Below are positions 32,918 through 42,829 of a stretch of 64,000 bases of DNA, one piece after another. Below the pieces are notes generated by a model. The model had not been told where the DNA came from, ran no database searches, and saw nothing but the letters and a program-made list of their open reading frames with translations. The stretch is taken from the NCBI RefSeq assembly GCF_012676905.1, contig NZ_CP051428.1, positions 3,868,001 to 3,932,000 of the forward strand. The letters are read 5' to 3'. Position 1 is the stretch's first letter. Every line of letters starts with the position of its first letter. Source of the stretch: Paenibacillus albicereus. Lineage in GTDB: Bacteria > Bacillota > Bacilli > Paenibacillales > Paenibacillaceae. The position numbers and the translations under genes were made by a program.

Positions 32918-34342
32918 TTAGCAGTCGAAGTAGAGGCCGTACTCGTGCGGATGCACGCGGATGGCGACGGCTTTGGCTTCTTGACGCTTGAAGGCCACGT
33001 AGTTGTCGATGAAGTCCTGGCTGAACACGCCGCTTTCGGTAAGGAACGCGGAGTCTGCCTCGAGAGCGTCCAGAGCTTCGTCCAGCGTTCCGGGAACGCT
33101 GCGGATCTCTTTTTTCTCCTCATCGGACAGCTCGTAGATGTTCTTGTCGTACGGACCGTAGCCGAGAGCCGTCGGATCGATCTTGCGCTGGATGCCGTCC
33201 AGGCCGGCGAGCAGCATGGCCGCGAACGACAGGTACGGGTTGGCCGTGGAGTCCGGCGTGCGGAACTCGATGCGGCAGCCCTTCGGCGTGACCGCGGCGA
33301 CCGGGATGCGCACGGCTGCGGAGCGGTTACCTTTGGAGAACACGAGGTTGACCGGAGCTTCGTAGCCTGGAACGAGGCGCTTGAAGGAGTTCGTGCTCGG
33401 GTTCGTCAGGGCGATCAGCGCCGGCGCGTGGTGCAGGATGCCGCCGATGTAGTGCAGCGCCATCTGGCTCAGGTTCGCGTAAGCGCCTTTCTCGTAGAAC
33501 AGCGGGCTGTCGCCGTCGAAGATCGACTGGTGGACGTGCATGCCGCTGCCGTTGTCGCCGAAGAGCGGCTTCGGCATGAACGTCGCGACCTTGCCGTATT
33601 GGCGAGCCGTGTTGTGCACGAGGTATTTGTAGAGCAGCAGATTGTCCGCCGTCTTGGTCAGCGTGTCGAAGCGGAAGTTGATCTCCGCTTGGCCGGCCGT
33701 CGCCACTTCGTGGTGATGGCGCTCGACGCGCAGGCCCGCTTCCTGCATCAGGCGGACCATCTCGCTGCGGATGTCCTGCTGGGAGTCGACCGGCGCGACC
33801 GGCACGTAGCCGCCTTTTACGCCGACCTTGAAGCCGAGGTTGCCGCCCTCTTCCTTGCGGCCCGTGTTCCAAGCCGCTTCCTCGGAGTCGACCGAGTAGT
33901 AGGAGGTGTTCATGGAGCTTTCGTAGCGCACGTCGTCAAAGATGAAGAATTCGGACTCTGGGGCAAAGAATGCCGTCGTGCCAACGCCGGAGGATTGGAG
34001 GTATTCTTCCGCTTTTTGGGCGATGCTGCGCGGATCGCGATCGTAGCGCTCGCCGTCAGGCGTGTGGATGTTGCACATCACGTTCAGCGTCGGATGGTCC
34101 GTAAAAGGATCGATGAAGACGGATTCCGTATCCGGCATCATGACCATGTCGGACTCTTCGATCCCGCGGAAGCCCGGAATCGAGGAACCGTCGAACGCAA
34201 CGCCGTTGACGAACGTGTCACCGTCCACTTCCGTCGCAGGAAGGGTGATGTGGTGAGCGCGGCCGGCAAGATCCACAAAACGGAAATCGACAAACTGGAT
34301 GCTGTTTTCTTTGATTTTGTCTAATACACCTTGAACTGACAT
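32918..34342 (-). CDS. glnA: Glutamine synthetase, type I, beta-like subclass
   Basis: 474 residues, about 30 longer than the I-alpha enzyme of B. subtilis. Core motifs 'VAFDGSSIPGF', 'FFAPESEFFIF', 'HHHEVATAGQAEINFRF', 'PLFGDNGSGMHVHQS' and 'NRSAAVRIP' are intact. The C-terminal part follows the E. coli type, including 'DKNIYELSDEE', where Tyr403 corresponds to the adenylylated tyrosine of I-beta enzymes. No adenylyltransferase is in the window, so modification is unproven. It is monocistronic; glnR is not next to it, but a perfect GlnR box lies upstream of its promoter. GGAGG precedes the ATG. Confidence 0.96.
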   Translation of the reverse strand: MSVQGVLDKIKENSIQFVDFRFVDLAGRAHHITLPATEVDGDTFVNGVAFDGSSIPGFRGIEESDMVMMPDTESVFIDPFTDHPTLNVMCNIHTPDGERYDRDPRSIAQKAEEYLQSSGVGTTAFFAPESEFFIFDDVRYESSMNTSYYSVDSEEAAWNTGRKEEGGNLGFKVGVKGGYVPVAPVDSQQDIRSEMVRLMQEAGLRVERHHHEVATAGQAEINFRFDTLTKTADNLLLYKYLVHNTARQYGKVATFMPKPLFGDNGSGMHVHQSIFDGDSPLFYEKGAYANLSQMALHYIGGILHHAPALIALTNPSTNSFKRLVPGYEAPVNLVFSKGNRSAAVRIPVAAVTPKGCRIEFRTPDSTANPYLSFAAMLLAGLDGIQRKIDPTALGYGPYDKNIYELSDEEKKEIRSVPGTLDEALDALEADSAFLTESGVFSQDFIDNYVAFKRQEAKAVAIRVHPHEYGLYFDC

Positions 34343-34420
34343 CTGAAATTTCCTCCATTTCCGAACGTTAGCATTGATTGGAGCCCAAATTGTTCAACTT
34401 TGACCCTAAACCTTGAAGTA

Positions 34421-34449
34421 ATTATAAAACTCTCGAATAACAGCGTCAA
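34421..34449 (-). promoter_or_regulatory. Promoter of glnA
   Basis: On the minus strand, -35 TTGACG (34444-34449), 17-bp spacer, -10 TATAAT (34421-34426). Confidence 0.9.
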
Positions 34450-34455
34450 TAGCTA

Positions 34456-34494
34456 TGTCAGGTATTTCTGGCACAAGTGTAAGCATTACTCACA
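34456..34494 (-). promoter_or_regulatory. GlnR operator(s) upstream of glnA
   Basis: TGTAA-N7-TCACA at 34478-34494 matches the GlnR/TnrA consensus TGTNA-N7-TNACA exactly. A second, imperfect copy (TGTCA at 34456-34460, TGGCACA near 34469-34475) sits between it and the -35. This predicts nitrogen control of glnA. Confidence 0.8.
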
Positions 34495-34535
34495 ACATTT
34501 ATACAATATTCACGCGAAGGACCGCCTTTCCGCAC

Positions 34536-34579
34536 AAACATCCGTAAATCCTTGAGAGATCAAGGTTCTACGGATGTTT
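34536..34579 (-). terminator. Terminator-like hairpin after aroF
   Basis: Arms AAACATCCGT / ACGGATGTTT with inner CCTTG / CAAGG. It lies between the glnA regulatory region and the aroF stop. T-runs are short on both sides. Confidence 0.6.
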
Positions 34580-34675
34580 TACGAACATTTAGAGGGAACG
34601 CGATTCATGTCGTTATTCGTATTCCTACATATTTATGCGAAAACGCTTTCTTTCTCTCTCCCTCGAGCGCTGGTT

Positions 34676-35737
34676 TCAGCGCTGCCAGACGGCGAAAGCC
34701 TCGGGCTGCTCCTTCTTCGTGTCAAATTTCTTGCCGACGATCGGGGCGAGCCGCTCGAGGTCCTTGAGCAGGCCGGCGAACTGGTCGGGGAAGAGCGACT
34801 GCACGCCGTCTCCGGTCATGGAGTTGTCCGGATCGGTATGCATCTCGATGATGAGGCCGTTCGCGCCGGCTGCGACCGATGCCTTGGCCATCGGCTCGAC
34901 GAGCTCGCGACGGCCCGTGCCGTGGCTCGGATCGGAGATGACGGGCAGGTGGCTCAATCCTTGCAGCACCGGGATCGCCGACAGGTCGAGCGTGTTGCGC
35001 GTGTACGTCTCGAACGTGCGGATGCCGCGCTCGCACAGCATGACGTTGGGATTGCCTCCGGCGAGGATGTATTCGGCCGCGTTGAGGAACTCGTCGTACG
35101 TGCTGCTGAAGCCGCGCTTGAGCAGCACCGGCGTCTGGATCGTGCCGAGCTTGCGCAGCAGGTCGAAGTTCTGCATGTTGCGCGTGCCGACCTGCAGGAT
35201 ATCGGCATGCTCCGCGCAGATGTCCACGTACTCCGGGGTCATGACCTCGGTAATCGTGAGCAGGCCGTGCTTCTCGCCGGCCTCGCGCATCATCTGCAGT
35301 CCCTCGACGCCTACGCCCTGGAAGCTGTACGGACCCGTGCGCGGCTTGAACGCGCCTCCGCGCAGCACCTGGCCGCCGGCAGCCTTCACGAGGCGCGCGA
35401 TCTCGTCGCTCTGGGCCGGCGATTCGACGGCGCAAGGACCGCCCATGATGACGAGATTGTCGCCTCCGATGCGGACGCCCTTGATGTCGATGATCGTATC
35501 CGCCGGATGGAAGTCGCGGCTGGCGAGCTTGTAGGACTTGGAGATCTTGATGACGTTCTCGACGCCCTTGAGCTGGCGCAGATGCTCCGCGAGCGTCGGC
35601 GCGGCCTGGCCGATGATGCCGATGACGGTGCGGTCGGTCCCTTTCGATACATGGGCCGTGACGCCTGCCTGCTCGATCTGCGCGACGATCTCGGCGATGC
35701 GCGCGTCGCTGATGGACGGTTGGGTGATGACGATCAT
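34676..35737 (-). CDS. aroF: 3-deoxy-7-phosphoheptulonate synthase (AroF, type I-beta)
   Basis: 353 residues. An N-terminal ferredoxin-like regulatory domain (about residues 1-75) precedes the TIM barrel with 'VIMGGPCAVES', 'GGAFKPRTGPYSF', 'LLKRGFSSTYDEFL' and 'SDPSHGTGRREL'. It condenses PEP and erythrose 4-phosphate, the first step of the shikimate pathway. GGAGAG precedes the ATG, and a strong promoter lies about 100 bp upstream. Confidence 0.96.
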   Translation of the reverse strand: MIVITQPSISDARIAEIVAQIEQAGVTAHVSKGTDRTVIGIIGQAAPTLAEHLRQLKGVENVIKISKSYKLASRDFHPADTIIDIKGVRIGGDNLVIMGGPCAVESPAQSDEIARLVKAAGGQVLRGGAFKPRTGPYSFQGVGVEGLQMMREAGEKHGLLTITEVMTPEYVDICAEHADILQVGTRNMQNFDLLRKLGTIQTPVLLKRGFSSTYDEFLNAAEYILAGGNPNVMLCERGIRTFETYTRNTLDLSAIPVLQGLSHLPVISDPSHGTGRRELVEPMAKASVAAGANGLIIEMHTDPDNSMTGDGVQSLFPDQFAGLLKDLERLAPIVGKKFDTKKEQPEAFAVWQR

Positions 35738-35841
35738 GACGGTTCTCTCCTTCGGCGGTTCGGATGGTTGGCGCTATTCGGACGGACAAGACTTTCGCGC
35801 TTGTTCGCTTTTAAGCTTTTATGCTTTTATTTGCTAAAGCT

Positions 35842-35871
35842 ACTATAGCCGATCGCGCCTCTCCCTGTCAA
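35842..35871 (-). promoter_or_regulatory. Promoter of aroF
   Basis: On the minus strand, -35 TTGACA (35866-35871), 18-bp spacer, -10 TATAGT (35842-35847). The roughly 95-nt leader contains direct AAAAGC(A/T) repeats of unknown meaning. Confidence 0.88.
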
Positions 35872-35967
35872 GAAGCGGCCAGGGGCAGCCGCGTCCAGCC
35901 TTGCGCTCCAGGCTCGGGCCCTCGAACGGCCAAGAAGCGCCCTTGGCGGGCCGCCCGACCGTCGCGG

Positions 35968-37164
35968 CTAGCCCGCCGAAGGCGATGCTCTTTTATTCCG
36001 ATGCAGATAGACATAGGCGAGAAGCGCCAGCAGCAGGTAAGCCCAATAGACGTTGCGGAACCCGAGCTGCTCCGCGGCGAACCCGCTGCCCATATTCCCG
36101 AGCAGCCTCCCGAGGGTGGAGGCATTGGCATAGATGGCGGCCGCGATGCCTGGAGAGCCAGGAAACCATTCCATGAAATAGCTCAATCCGTTGCCCATGA
36201 CGATCGCCACGAATATCGCCTGCAGAACCTGCGCCGCCATGACCTGCCATACCTCGCCCGCTGAGGCGAGCACGATGCCGTACAGCATGCCGACCAGGCA
36301 ACCGACCCTCAGGAGCAACGGGCTGCTTATGTGCCTGCCCAACGCTCCGAGAACGAGCAGGATCGGAATTTCCAGTCCTGCGCAGAGGCTCACCATCCGG
36401 CCCACATCCGCATGCGTCCCCCCGATTTCGTTCACCATGAACAACGGCGTATGGACCGTGTTGAACGCATTGGCCATGAACAGCAAGACGAAGGCAAGGA
36501 ACGGCTCGCGAAACGCCTTGCTTCGGAACGATGGCATGGAAGCCCTGCTCGTCCGCGCCGCCGCAGGCACGGCCGGTTCCGCGCGATGCACGAACAGCAG
36601 GACAAAGGCCGCTAGGACGGCGTAGAGCCCTGCCGTTGCCGCAAACAGGCCTTGATACCCGTACCCGGTCAAAACGAACGTGCCGGCCAGAGGTCCGGTC
36701 AAGAAGCCGACCGAAATGAGAGTGCGCAAGGCGGACATCGCGAAGGGCTTGTCCGTCGATCCGCTCGCATCGGCCGCCTCCTGGGCGGATGCGTACACCT
36801 GGGGAACCGCGATGGCTCCGATGCCGGTCAGCAAGCTCACAAGAAGCAGGAGAAGGACGTACTGGTGAATCGTCATATACGCAAGGTAAGCCAGCATCGA
36901 GCCGACGGCCGCGGCAAGGATCAGCCATTTTCGGTTGAGGCCGTTGTCCGAATGCCGGGCCAGCCCTGTATTGACAAGCACGCCGGATAAGGAGCTTGCG
37001 GCCATGAAGATGCCGAAGGCCGTGGCGCTCATGCCGAGCTCTTCGGTAAAATAAAGGGCCAAATACGGGGTCGTGATCGATACGCCGATTCCGATGAGGA
37101 GCATGCACAGAAACAGCACGGGATACCTCGGGATGGCGAAGATGCTCTTCATGCGTTGAATCAA
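35968..37164 (-). CDS. MFS transporter, sugar-efflux (SetA)-like
   Basis: About 398 residues with twelve hydrophobic segments. 'YPVLFLCMLLIGIGVSITTP', 'MAASSLSGVLVNTGLARHSD' and 'FMANAFNTVHTPLFMVNEIG' resemble sugar efflux transporters of the SetA group. The TTG start is preferred because AGAGGA lies seven bases before it; the ATG four codons later lacks a ribosome binding site. It is divergent from an AraC-type regulator with a 93-bp gap, so it is probably that regulator's target. Substrate unknown. Confidence 0.85.
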   Translation of the reverse strand: MIQRMKSIFAIPRYPVLFLCMLLIGIGVSITTPYLALYFTEELGMSATAFGIFMAASSLSGVLVNTGLARHSDNGLNRKWLILAAAVGSMLAYLAYMTIHQYVLLLLLVSLLTGIGAIAVPQVYASAQEAADASGSTDKPFAMSALRTLISVGFLTGPLAGTFVLTGYGYQGLFAATAGLYAVLAAFVLLFVHRAEPAVPAAARTSRASMPSFRSKAFREPFLAFVLLFMANAFNTVHTPLFMVNEIGGTHADVGRMVSLCAGLEIPILLVLGALGRHISSPLLLRVGCLVGMLYGIVLASAGEVWQVMAAQVLQAIFVAIVMGNGLSYFMEWFPGSPGIAAAIYANASTLGRLLGNMGSGFAAEQLGFRNVYWAYLLLALLAYVYLHRNKRASPSAG

Positions 37165-37257
37165 GGCGCGGTCCTCTTTTCTCCTTCTGCTCGCGCCATC
37201 GCAAGCGGGTTGGTTTAATTTTATAATGGGAGCAGCCGCACCGAGGAGGATGAAACC

Positions 37258-38187
37258 ATGACCATCGAAAGCCTGGCCAAGATGCAGAACGAAATGGCGC
37301 AGCTGCTGCAGCGCCATCATGGCCGTGAAGAGGGAGTCCTCGAAAGCAGGATCCCCTCGCTGTCCACCATCTACCGCATCGGGCGCACCGAGCCGAGCCA
37401 TCGGCTGTACCATCCGGCTTTCTGCTACATCGCCAGCGGCCGCAAAGAACTGCGGCTGGCGGATGAGCGGCTGGAATACGGACCGAACGACTATCTGATT
37501 GCTTCGATGGATGTTCCCGTCATCGGCAAAATCATCCAAGCCACGGCCGCAGAGCCCTACCTCAGCTTGAAGCTGGACTTTACGCCGGTCGAGCTGATCG
37601 AGGTGGCGAAGGAAGCCGGGCTTCCTGTCCGCCGAAACGAGCCTTCTCCCCGAGCGCTCGCCGTCGAAGAGATCGAGCCTTCCATCTTGGAGGCAGTCCT
37701 TCGGTATGTCCGGCTGCTTGACCGGCCGGGAGACATCCCTTTTCTCGCTCCCATCTACAAAAAAGAAATTCTGTACCGGCTGCTGCAAGGGCGGTACGGC
37801 TTGATGCTTTCGCAGCTGGCCATCGAAGACAGCGCCGGCTTCCGCATCCGCGACGCGCTCCAACGCATCATTCGCGATTTTGCCCGCCCGCTGCGGGTAG
37901 ACGAGCTGGCGGAAGAGGCGCGGATGAGTCCGTCGACCTTCCATCGCCATTTCAAGGATGCGACCGCCATGAGCCCGATCCAGTTCCAAAAGCAGCTCCG
38001 GCTGCAAGAAGCAAGGAGGCTGCTGATAGCGGAGTCCCTCGATGCCGCAGACGCCGCTTTTCGGGTCGGATACGAGAGCTCTTCGCAGTTCAGCCGCGAG
38101 TATGCGCGCATGTTCGGCGCTCCGCCCGCTGCCGATCGCAAGCGGTGGCAGGAATCCCTCCCGACCTCGCCGCGCGCCACTTCCTGA
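37258..38187 (+). CDS. AraC-family transcriptional regulator
   Basis: 309 residues. N-terminal AraC_N (PF06719-type) domain ('FCYIASGRKELRLADERLEY', 'DYLIASMDVPVIG') and two C-terminal helix-turn-helices ('RVDELAEEARMSPSTFHRHF', 'AADAAFRVGYESSSQFSREY'). GGAGGA precedes the ATG. Regulators of this kind often control neighbouring oxidoreductase and exporter genes, which fits the flanking MFS and aldo-keto reductase genes. Confidence 0.92.
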   Translation: MTIESLAKMQNEMAQLLQRHHGREEGVLESRIPSLSTIYRIGRTEPSHRLYHPAFCYIASGRKELRLADERLEYGPNDYLIASMDVPVIGKIIQATAAEPYLSLKLDFTPVELIEVAKEAGLPVRRNEPSPRALAVEEIEPSILEAVLRYVRLLDRPGDIPFLAPIYKKEILYRLLQGRYGLMLSQLAIEDSAGFRIRDALQRIIRDFARPLRVDELAEEARMSPSTFHRHFKDATAMSPIQFQKQLRLQEARRLLIAESLDAADAAFRVGYESSSQFSREYARMFGAPPAADRKRWQESLPTSPRATS

Positions 38188-38262
38188 TGCGTGCGGCGAC
38201 GGAGGCGAATCGGCAAGCGGCCGCCTTAGCGGCCTGCTCGCGGAATCCTGTCCGATCCCTGA

Positions 38263-39156
<894 letters not shown>

Positions 39157-39288
39157 TCAACGCCTCTTCCTGAATCTATTATGGTCGCATCCCGGTCTCG
39201 ACCGTTAACCCATTCGTGCCGAATGATTGCCTATTCCTCTCGCCCTGGACGCAACGCTGCCTGGGGAGAGTCCGGCGAGACGTCGAAA

Positions 39289-39318
39289 AGCCGCTTCCCA
39301 AGCGTTCGGGAAACGGCT
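39289..39318 (-). terminator. Terminator of the GT39-like gene
   Basis: Arms AGCCGCTTCCC / GGGAAACGGCT (39289-39299, 39308-39318), followed on the minus strand by TTTTCG. Confidence 0.75.
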
Positions 39319-39331
39319 GCAGCTCGTTCCA

Positions 39332-41617
39332 TTACTTCAGCGTGACTTCGTAGAGCGTCGCCGCCGCCGACGCAGAGGAGCCATAGGCCGACGGCTCGAC
39401 CGCCTTGCCGTGCTGCTCGATCCAGGCGTTCAGACTGTCGCTCCCCCGTCCGCCTCCTCCCCCGAAGCCGCCTCCGACAAGGAAGTACTTCACCTTGCCC
39501 GAGCGGACCAGCGCCTCGAGCTTCGCCTCGTCGTAGACCGGATCGGAGTTCTGGAACCCGTGCAGGATGACGACCTTCTCGCCTTCTCCGACGATGTAGG
39601 GAGCTGCCGTGCCGTAGTCGGACACGGCGATCAGATAGTCCGTCGTCTCGTTGTCCCGCAAGTAGGCGAGCAGGCCCTGATCGACCGCGACATCGCCTCC
39701 GCTTCGCCCGACGGGGAACGATCCGGCCGTCATGCCGCCGAAGCCGTTCTGTTCCTGCGAATCCGCCGCGCCGCCGGAGCCGTTGCCGGAGCCGTCGCTG
39801 AGTCCGCCGGGAGCGCCGCCGCCTGCACCGTCATCCGCTCCGTCGCCTTGGGCGCCGCTCCAGCCGCCCGCGCCGGGCATTCGCCCGCCCGCTCCTCCTT
39901 CCGGCATCGCGCCGGGAAATCCGCCGGCCATGCCGCCGGCGGCTCGTCCGGACATCGCCCCGCCGAAGCCGCCCACGCCGGAGTCCGGTCCGGCGGCCGG
40001 AATCATCGTATTCTGCCCGTACACGATCGGCGTCGCCGACCACCAAGCCGGTCCGACGAGCAGAACCATCAGGCCCGCCGCCGAAATCCAGCGCACGGAG
40101 CGGCGGTTGCGTCCTGCCGCCCCGGTCGTGCCCAGCACGAGAACCGACAGCAGGCCGAGTCCGGCGACGGCGATCGTCCAGCCGAGACCGATCGTCGATT
40201 CGTACGCTTGCAGGACATAGCCCTGGAACAAAGCCGTCGCCGCGATCGACGCCGGCAGCAGCCAGGACTGCCAGCTCGTGCCTTCGCGGTAGCGCGCCCA
40301 CAGCGTCCATGCCCCCGCGCCTGCCAGCGCGGCGATCGGCGGCGCCAGCATGATGAGATAGTACGAGTGGAAAAAGCCGGCGACGCTGAAAAATGCCGCT
40401 GCCGGAACGAGCCACGCCAGCCAGAACAGCGTCTCCTTCTGCGCCGCCGTCAGGCTGCGGAGCCGCAGCGGCAGCAGCAGCGCCAGCGCCGACAGCAGCG
40501 CCAGCGGCAGCAGCCAGCTCGCCTGGCCGGACAGCGCCTGCTGGAACAGCCGCAGCGGCCCTGCCTCGCCCGTGTTGAACATGCCGCCTCCGCCGAATCC
40601 GCCGCCAGCGCGGCCTCCGCCAGCGCCGGCAGTGCGGCCTCCGCCATCGCCGGCAGTCCGGCCTCCGTCCGAGCCGAAGCTCCCGGCTCCGAACCCTCCG
40701 CCCGCATCCGACCGATCCGCCCCCTCTCCGCCCATCCCGCTCGCACCGCTCGCACCGCTCGCACCGCTCGCACCGCTCGCACCGCTCGCACCGCCCGCGC
40801 CGCCACGGTCGCCGGTCAGGCGGGACAGGCCGTTGTAGCCGAACGCCAGCTCCAGCACGGAGTTCGTCTCGCTGCTGCCGATATACGGCCGCTTGTCCGC
40901 CGGCACCGCGTCGACGACGACCGCCCAGGAGACGGAGATCAGCAGCAGGAGCGCGGTGCAGCCGGCCAGCAGGCCGTACTTGGCCTTCGCCTTCATCCGC
41001 ACGCCCAGCAAGTAGAGCAGGTAGAACGCCGGCAGCACCATGTACGCCTGGAGCATCTTCATGTTGAAGCCCGCTCCGATCAGCGCGAACGCGGCCAGCA
41101 GGCTGCCCGCGCGTCCTTCGCGGACGCCGCGCAGCAGGAACCAGGCCGCGAGCGCAAGCGTGAACACGAGCATCGCGTCGATGTTGTTCGTCCGCGACAC
41201 CGCGGCCGCCACCGGCGTCAGCGCCATTGCCCAGGCGGCGCCGCGCGCCGCGACCGCGCCGAAGGTCGGCTTCACGCAAGCGTACAGCAAAGGCACGGTC
41301 GCGACGCCCGCCAGCGCCTGCGGCAGGATGACCGACCAGCCGTGCAGGCCGAACGCCCAGGCGAACGCCGCTTGGATCCAGAAGGTCAGCGGCGGCTTGT
41401 CGACCGTCACCGACCCGGCCGAGTCCAGCGCCCCGTAGAAGAAGTTGTGCCAGCTCTGCAGCATGCTCCCGACCGCCGTCGTGTAGTACGTGTTGGCATA
41501 CGTCTCCTGCCAGATGCCGTACCCGTTCAGGAAGGCCGCCGCGGCGATCGCCGCCAGCAGCCATCCGTCCGCGGCGATGCGGCGGCGCGGCCTCGCTGCC
41601 CTCTCATTTCCTCTCAT
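39332..41617 (-). CDS. GT39-like membrane glycosyltransferase (YkcB/ArnT-like) with Gly-rich insertions
   Basis: 761 residues with about a dozen membrane helices. The N-terminal 'YYTTAVGSMLQSWHNFFYGA' and 'SVTVDKPPLTFWIQAAF' are the PMT_2 signature of polyprenol-phosphate-sugar-dependent glycosyltransferases. Two soluble glycine-rich regions interrupt the helices: a GAS-repeat loop (about residues 275-350) and another before the C-terminal extracellular domain (about residues 555-640). Such enzymes glycosylate cell-envelope polymers or lipids. The ATG is chosen for AGGAGAG at eight bases; a GTG nine bases upstream is too close to that site. The acceptor is unknown. Confidence 0.85.
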   Translation of the reverse strand: MRGNERAARPRRRIAADGWLLAAIAAAAFLNGYGIWQETYANTYYTTAVGSMLQSWHNFFYGALDSAGSVTVDKPPLTFWIQAAFAWAFGLHGWSVILPQALAGVATVPLLYACVKPTFGAVAARGAAWAMALTPVAAAVSRTNNIDAMLVFTLALAAWFLLRGVREGRAGSLLAAFALIGAGFNMKMLQAYMVLPAFYLLYLLGVRMKAKAKYGLLAGCTALLLLISVSWAVVVDAVPADKRPYIGSSETNSVLELAFGYNGLSRLTGDRGGAGGASGASGASGASGASGASGMGGEGADRSDAGGGFGAGSFGSDGGRTAGDGGGRTAGAGGGRAGGGFGGGGMFNTGEAGPLRLFQQALSGQASWLLPLALLSALALLLPLRLRSLTAAQKETLFWLAWLVPAAAFFSVAGFFHSYYLIMLAPPIAALAGAGAWTLWARYREGTSWQSWLLPASIAATALFQGYVLQAYESTIGLGWTIAVAGLGLLSVLVLGTTGAAGRNRRSVRWISAAGLMVLLVGPAWWSATPIVYGQNTMIPAAGPDSGVGGFGGAMSGRAAGGMAGGFPGAMPEGGAGGRMPGAGGWSGAQGDGADDGAGGGAPGGLSDGSGNGSGGAADSQEQNGFGGMTAGSFPVGRSGGDVAVDQGLLAYLRDNETTDYLIAVSDYGTAAPYIVGEGEKVVILHGFQNSDPVYDEAKLEALVRSGKVKYFLVGGGFGGGGGRGSDSLNAWIEQHGKAVEPSAYGSSASAAATLYEVTLK
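40741..40794. repeat. 9-bp microsatellite in the GT39-like gene
   Basis: Six head-to-tail TCGCACCGC units, encoding Gly-Ala-Ser triplets on the minus strand. Copy changes keep the frame, so loop length can vary without breaking the gene. Confidence 0.92.
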
Positions 41618-41753
41618 CGTTCCCACTCTCCTCGTCCATCCGGGCTGATTCCACCATCTTACGGGATCAAGATGAACGAAAAATGAACGAGGCCGCGCTC
41701 AAAACGAACCAATTGGGGCAGCCGCCGAAATCCGCAGAACGCTGGACCATCCA

Positions 41754-42012
41754 AAACCTGCACCCGCTTCGCAGAGCCGGGACTCAATTGAAACCTGCAC
41801 CCGCTTCGCGAAACGCTGGAGCATTCGAAACCTGCACCCGCTTCGCTGAGCCGGGACTCAATTGAAACCTGCACCCGCTTCGCGGAGCCGGGACTCAGTT
41901 GAAACCTGCACCCGCTTCGCGAAACGCTGGATCATTGGAAACCTGCACCCGCTTCGCAGAACGCTGGATCATTCGAAACCTGCACCCGCTTCGCGGAGCG
42001 GGGACTCGTTCC
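41754..42012. repeat. Island I: 37-bp tandem repeat, seven copies
   Basis: Units start with AAACCTGCACCCGCTTCGC at 41754, 41791, 41828, 41865, 41902, 41939 and 41976, an exact 37-bp period. The second half of the unit alternates between two versions (ending CAATTG or CATTCG). Confidence 0.96.
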
Positions 42013-42125
42013 GATCTCCCTGGAGCCCAGATTCCTTCGATCTCCTTCTCTTAAACGGAAGGAATCCGGCCTCCAAGGGAACCGCTGCCGCTTCTCCACG
42101 AGCCCCCGTCCGCTACGCTCTTCGG
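42005..42125. repeat. Island I: conserved block A
   Basis: Shared with 58905-59030 and, inverted, with 42830-42955 and 59440-59560. It contains TCCCTGGAG ... CTCCAAGGGA and ACCGCTGCCGCTTCTCC (42081-42097). Internal inverted halves could fold into a hairpin. No coding frame is credible. Confidence 0.85.
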
Positions 42126-42300
42126 TTCCATTTCTAGACTCTCGCTTCGCGCACGCGGCTCGGTCCACTGCCTCTCCCGCCAAAATGCAGCTCGGCTCCG
42201 ACCGTTCGCTCCGCCTAACGGAAATCCGCTCAGCCGACATTGCACGATGGGCTCCGTTTTGCTGCGCGTCTTCGGCCTTTACTCCAACCCGCATTCCAAC
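42126..42300. other. Island I: unique spacer
   Basis: About 175 bp between block A and the satellite, with no recognised gene, promoter or repeat. Confidence 0.5.
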
Positions 42301-42745
42301 TAACTCGATTTATTCGACTTACCGGCTCGACTTCGCTTCCCCGAGTACCCGTTAACTCGATTTATTCGACTTACAGGCTCGACTTCGCTCCTCCGAGCAC
42401 CCGTTAACTCGTTTTATTCGACTTACCGGCTCGACTTCGCTCCTCCGAACACCCGTTAGCTCGATTTATTCGACTTACCGGCTTGACCTCGCTCCTCCGA
42501 ACACCCGTTAACTCGATTCTTTCGACTTACCGGCTCGACCTCGCTTCTCCGAACACCCATTAACTCGATTCTTTCGACTTACAGGCTCGACTTCGCTCCT
42601 CCGAGCACCCGTCAACTCGATTTACTCGACTTACAGGCTCGACTTCGCTTCTCCGAACACCATTAACTCGATTTACTCGACTTAACAGTTCGACTTCGCT
42701 CCTCCGAGCACCCGTTAGCTCGATTTGTTCGACTTATTGGCTCGT
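42301..42745. repeat. Island I: 52-bp satellite, about 8.5 copies
   Basis: Units of the form TAACTCGATTTATTCGACTT + 32 bp begin at 42301, 42353, 42405, 42457, 42509, 42561, 42613, 42664 and 42716. Copies differ by a few bases and there are no spacers. Stops occur in the frames, so it is not coding. Confidence 0.96.
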
Positions 42746-42771
42746 TTCCCAGGTATGCGGGAGACGGCCAA

Positions 42772-42794
42772 CTCCCCCCCAAAAAAGGGGGGAG
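42772..42794. other. Island I: C/G-run hairpin before inverted block
   Basis: CTCCCCCC and GGGGGGAG separated by an A-run. A similar structure stands at 59385-59409 in island II, at the same place in the module order. Confidence 0.75.
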
Positions 42795-42829
42795 CAAGTA
42801 ATGAGGGACAAGGCAGAGCGAAGCGAGCC

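Noticed and set aside
37165-38007. N-terminal extension of the MFS gene to about 679 codons
   Set aside because: The extension is antisense to the AraC-type regulator and lacks membrane or domain features; a start with ribosome binding site exists at 37164.
42301-42745. Possible CRISPR array
   Set aside because: The 52-bp units are directly adjacent and similar over their full length; there are no unique spacers and no cas genes. The same holds for the arrays at 4714, 41754, 58712, 59061 and 59553.
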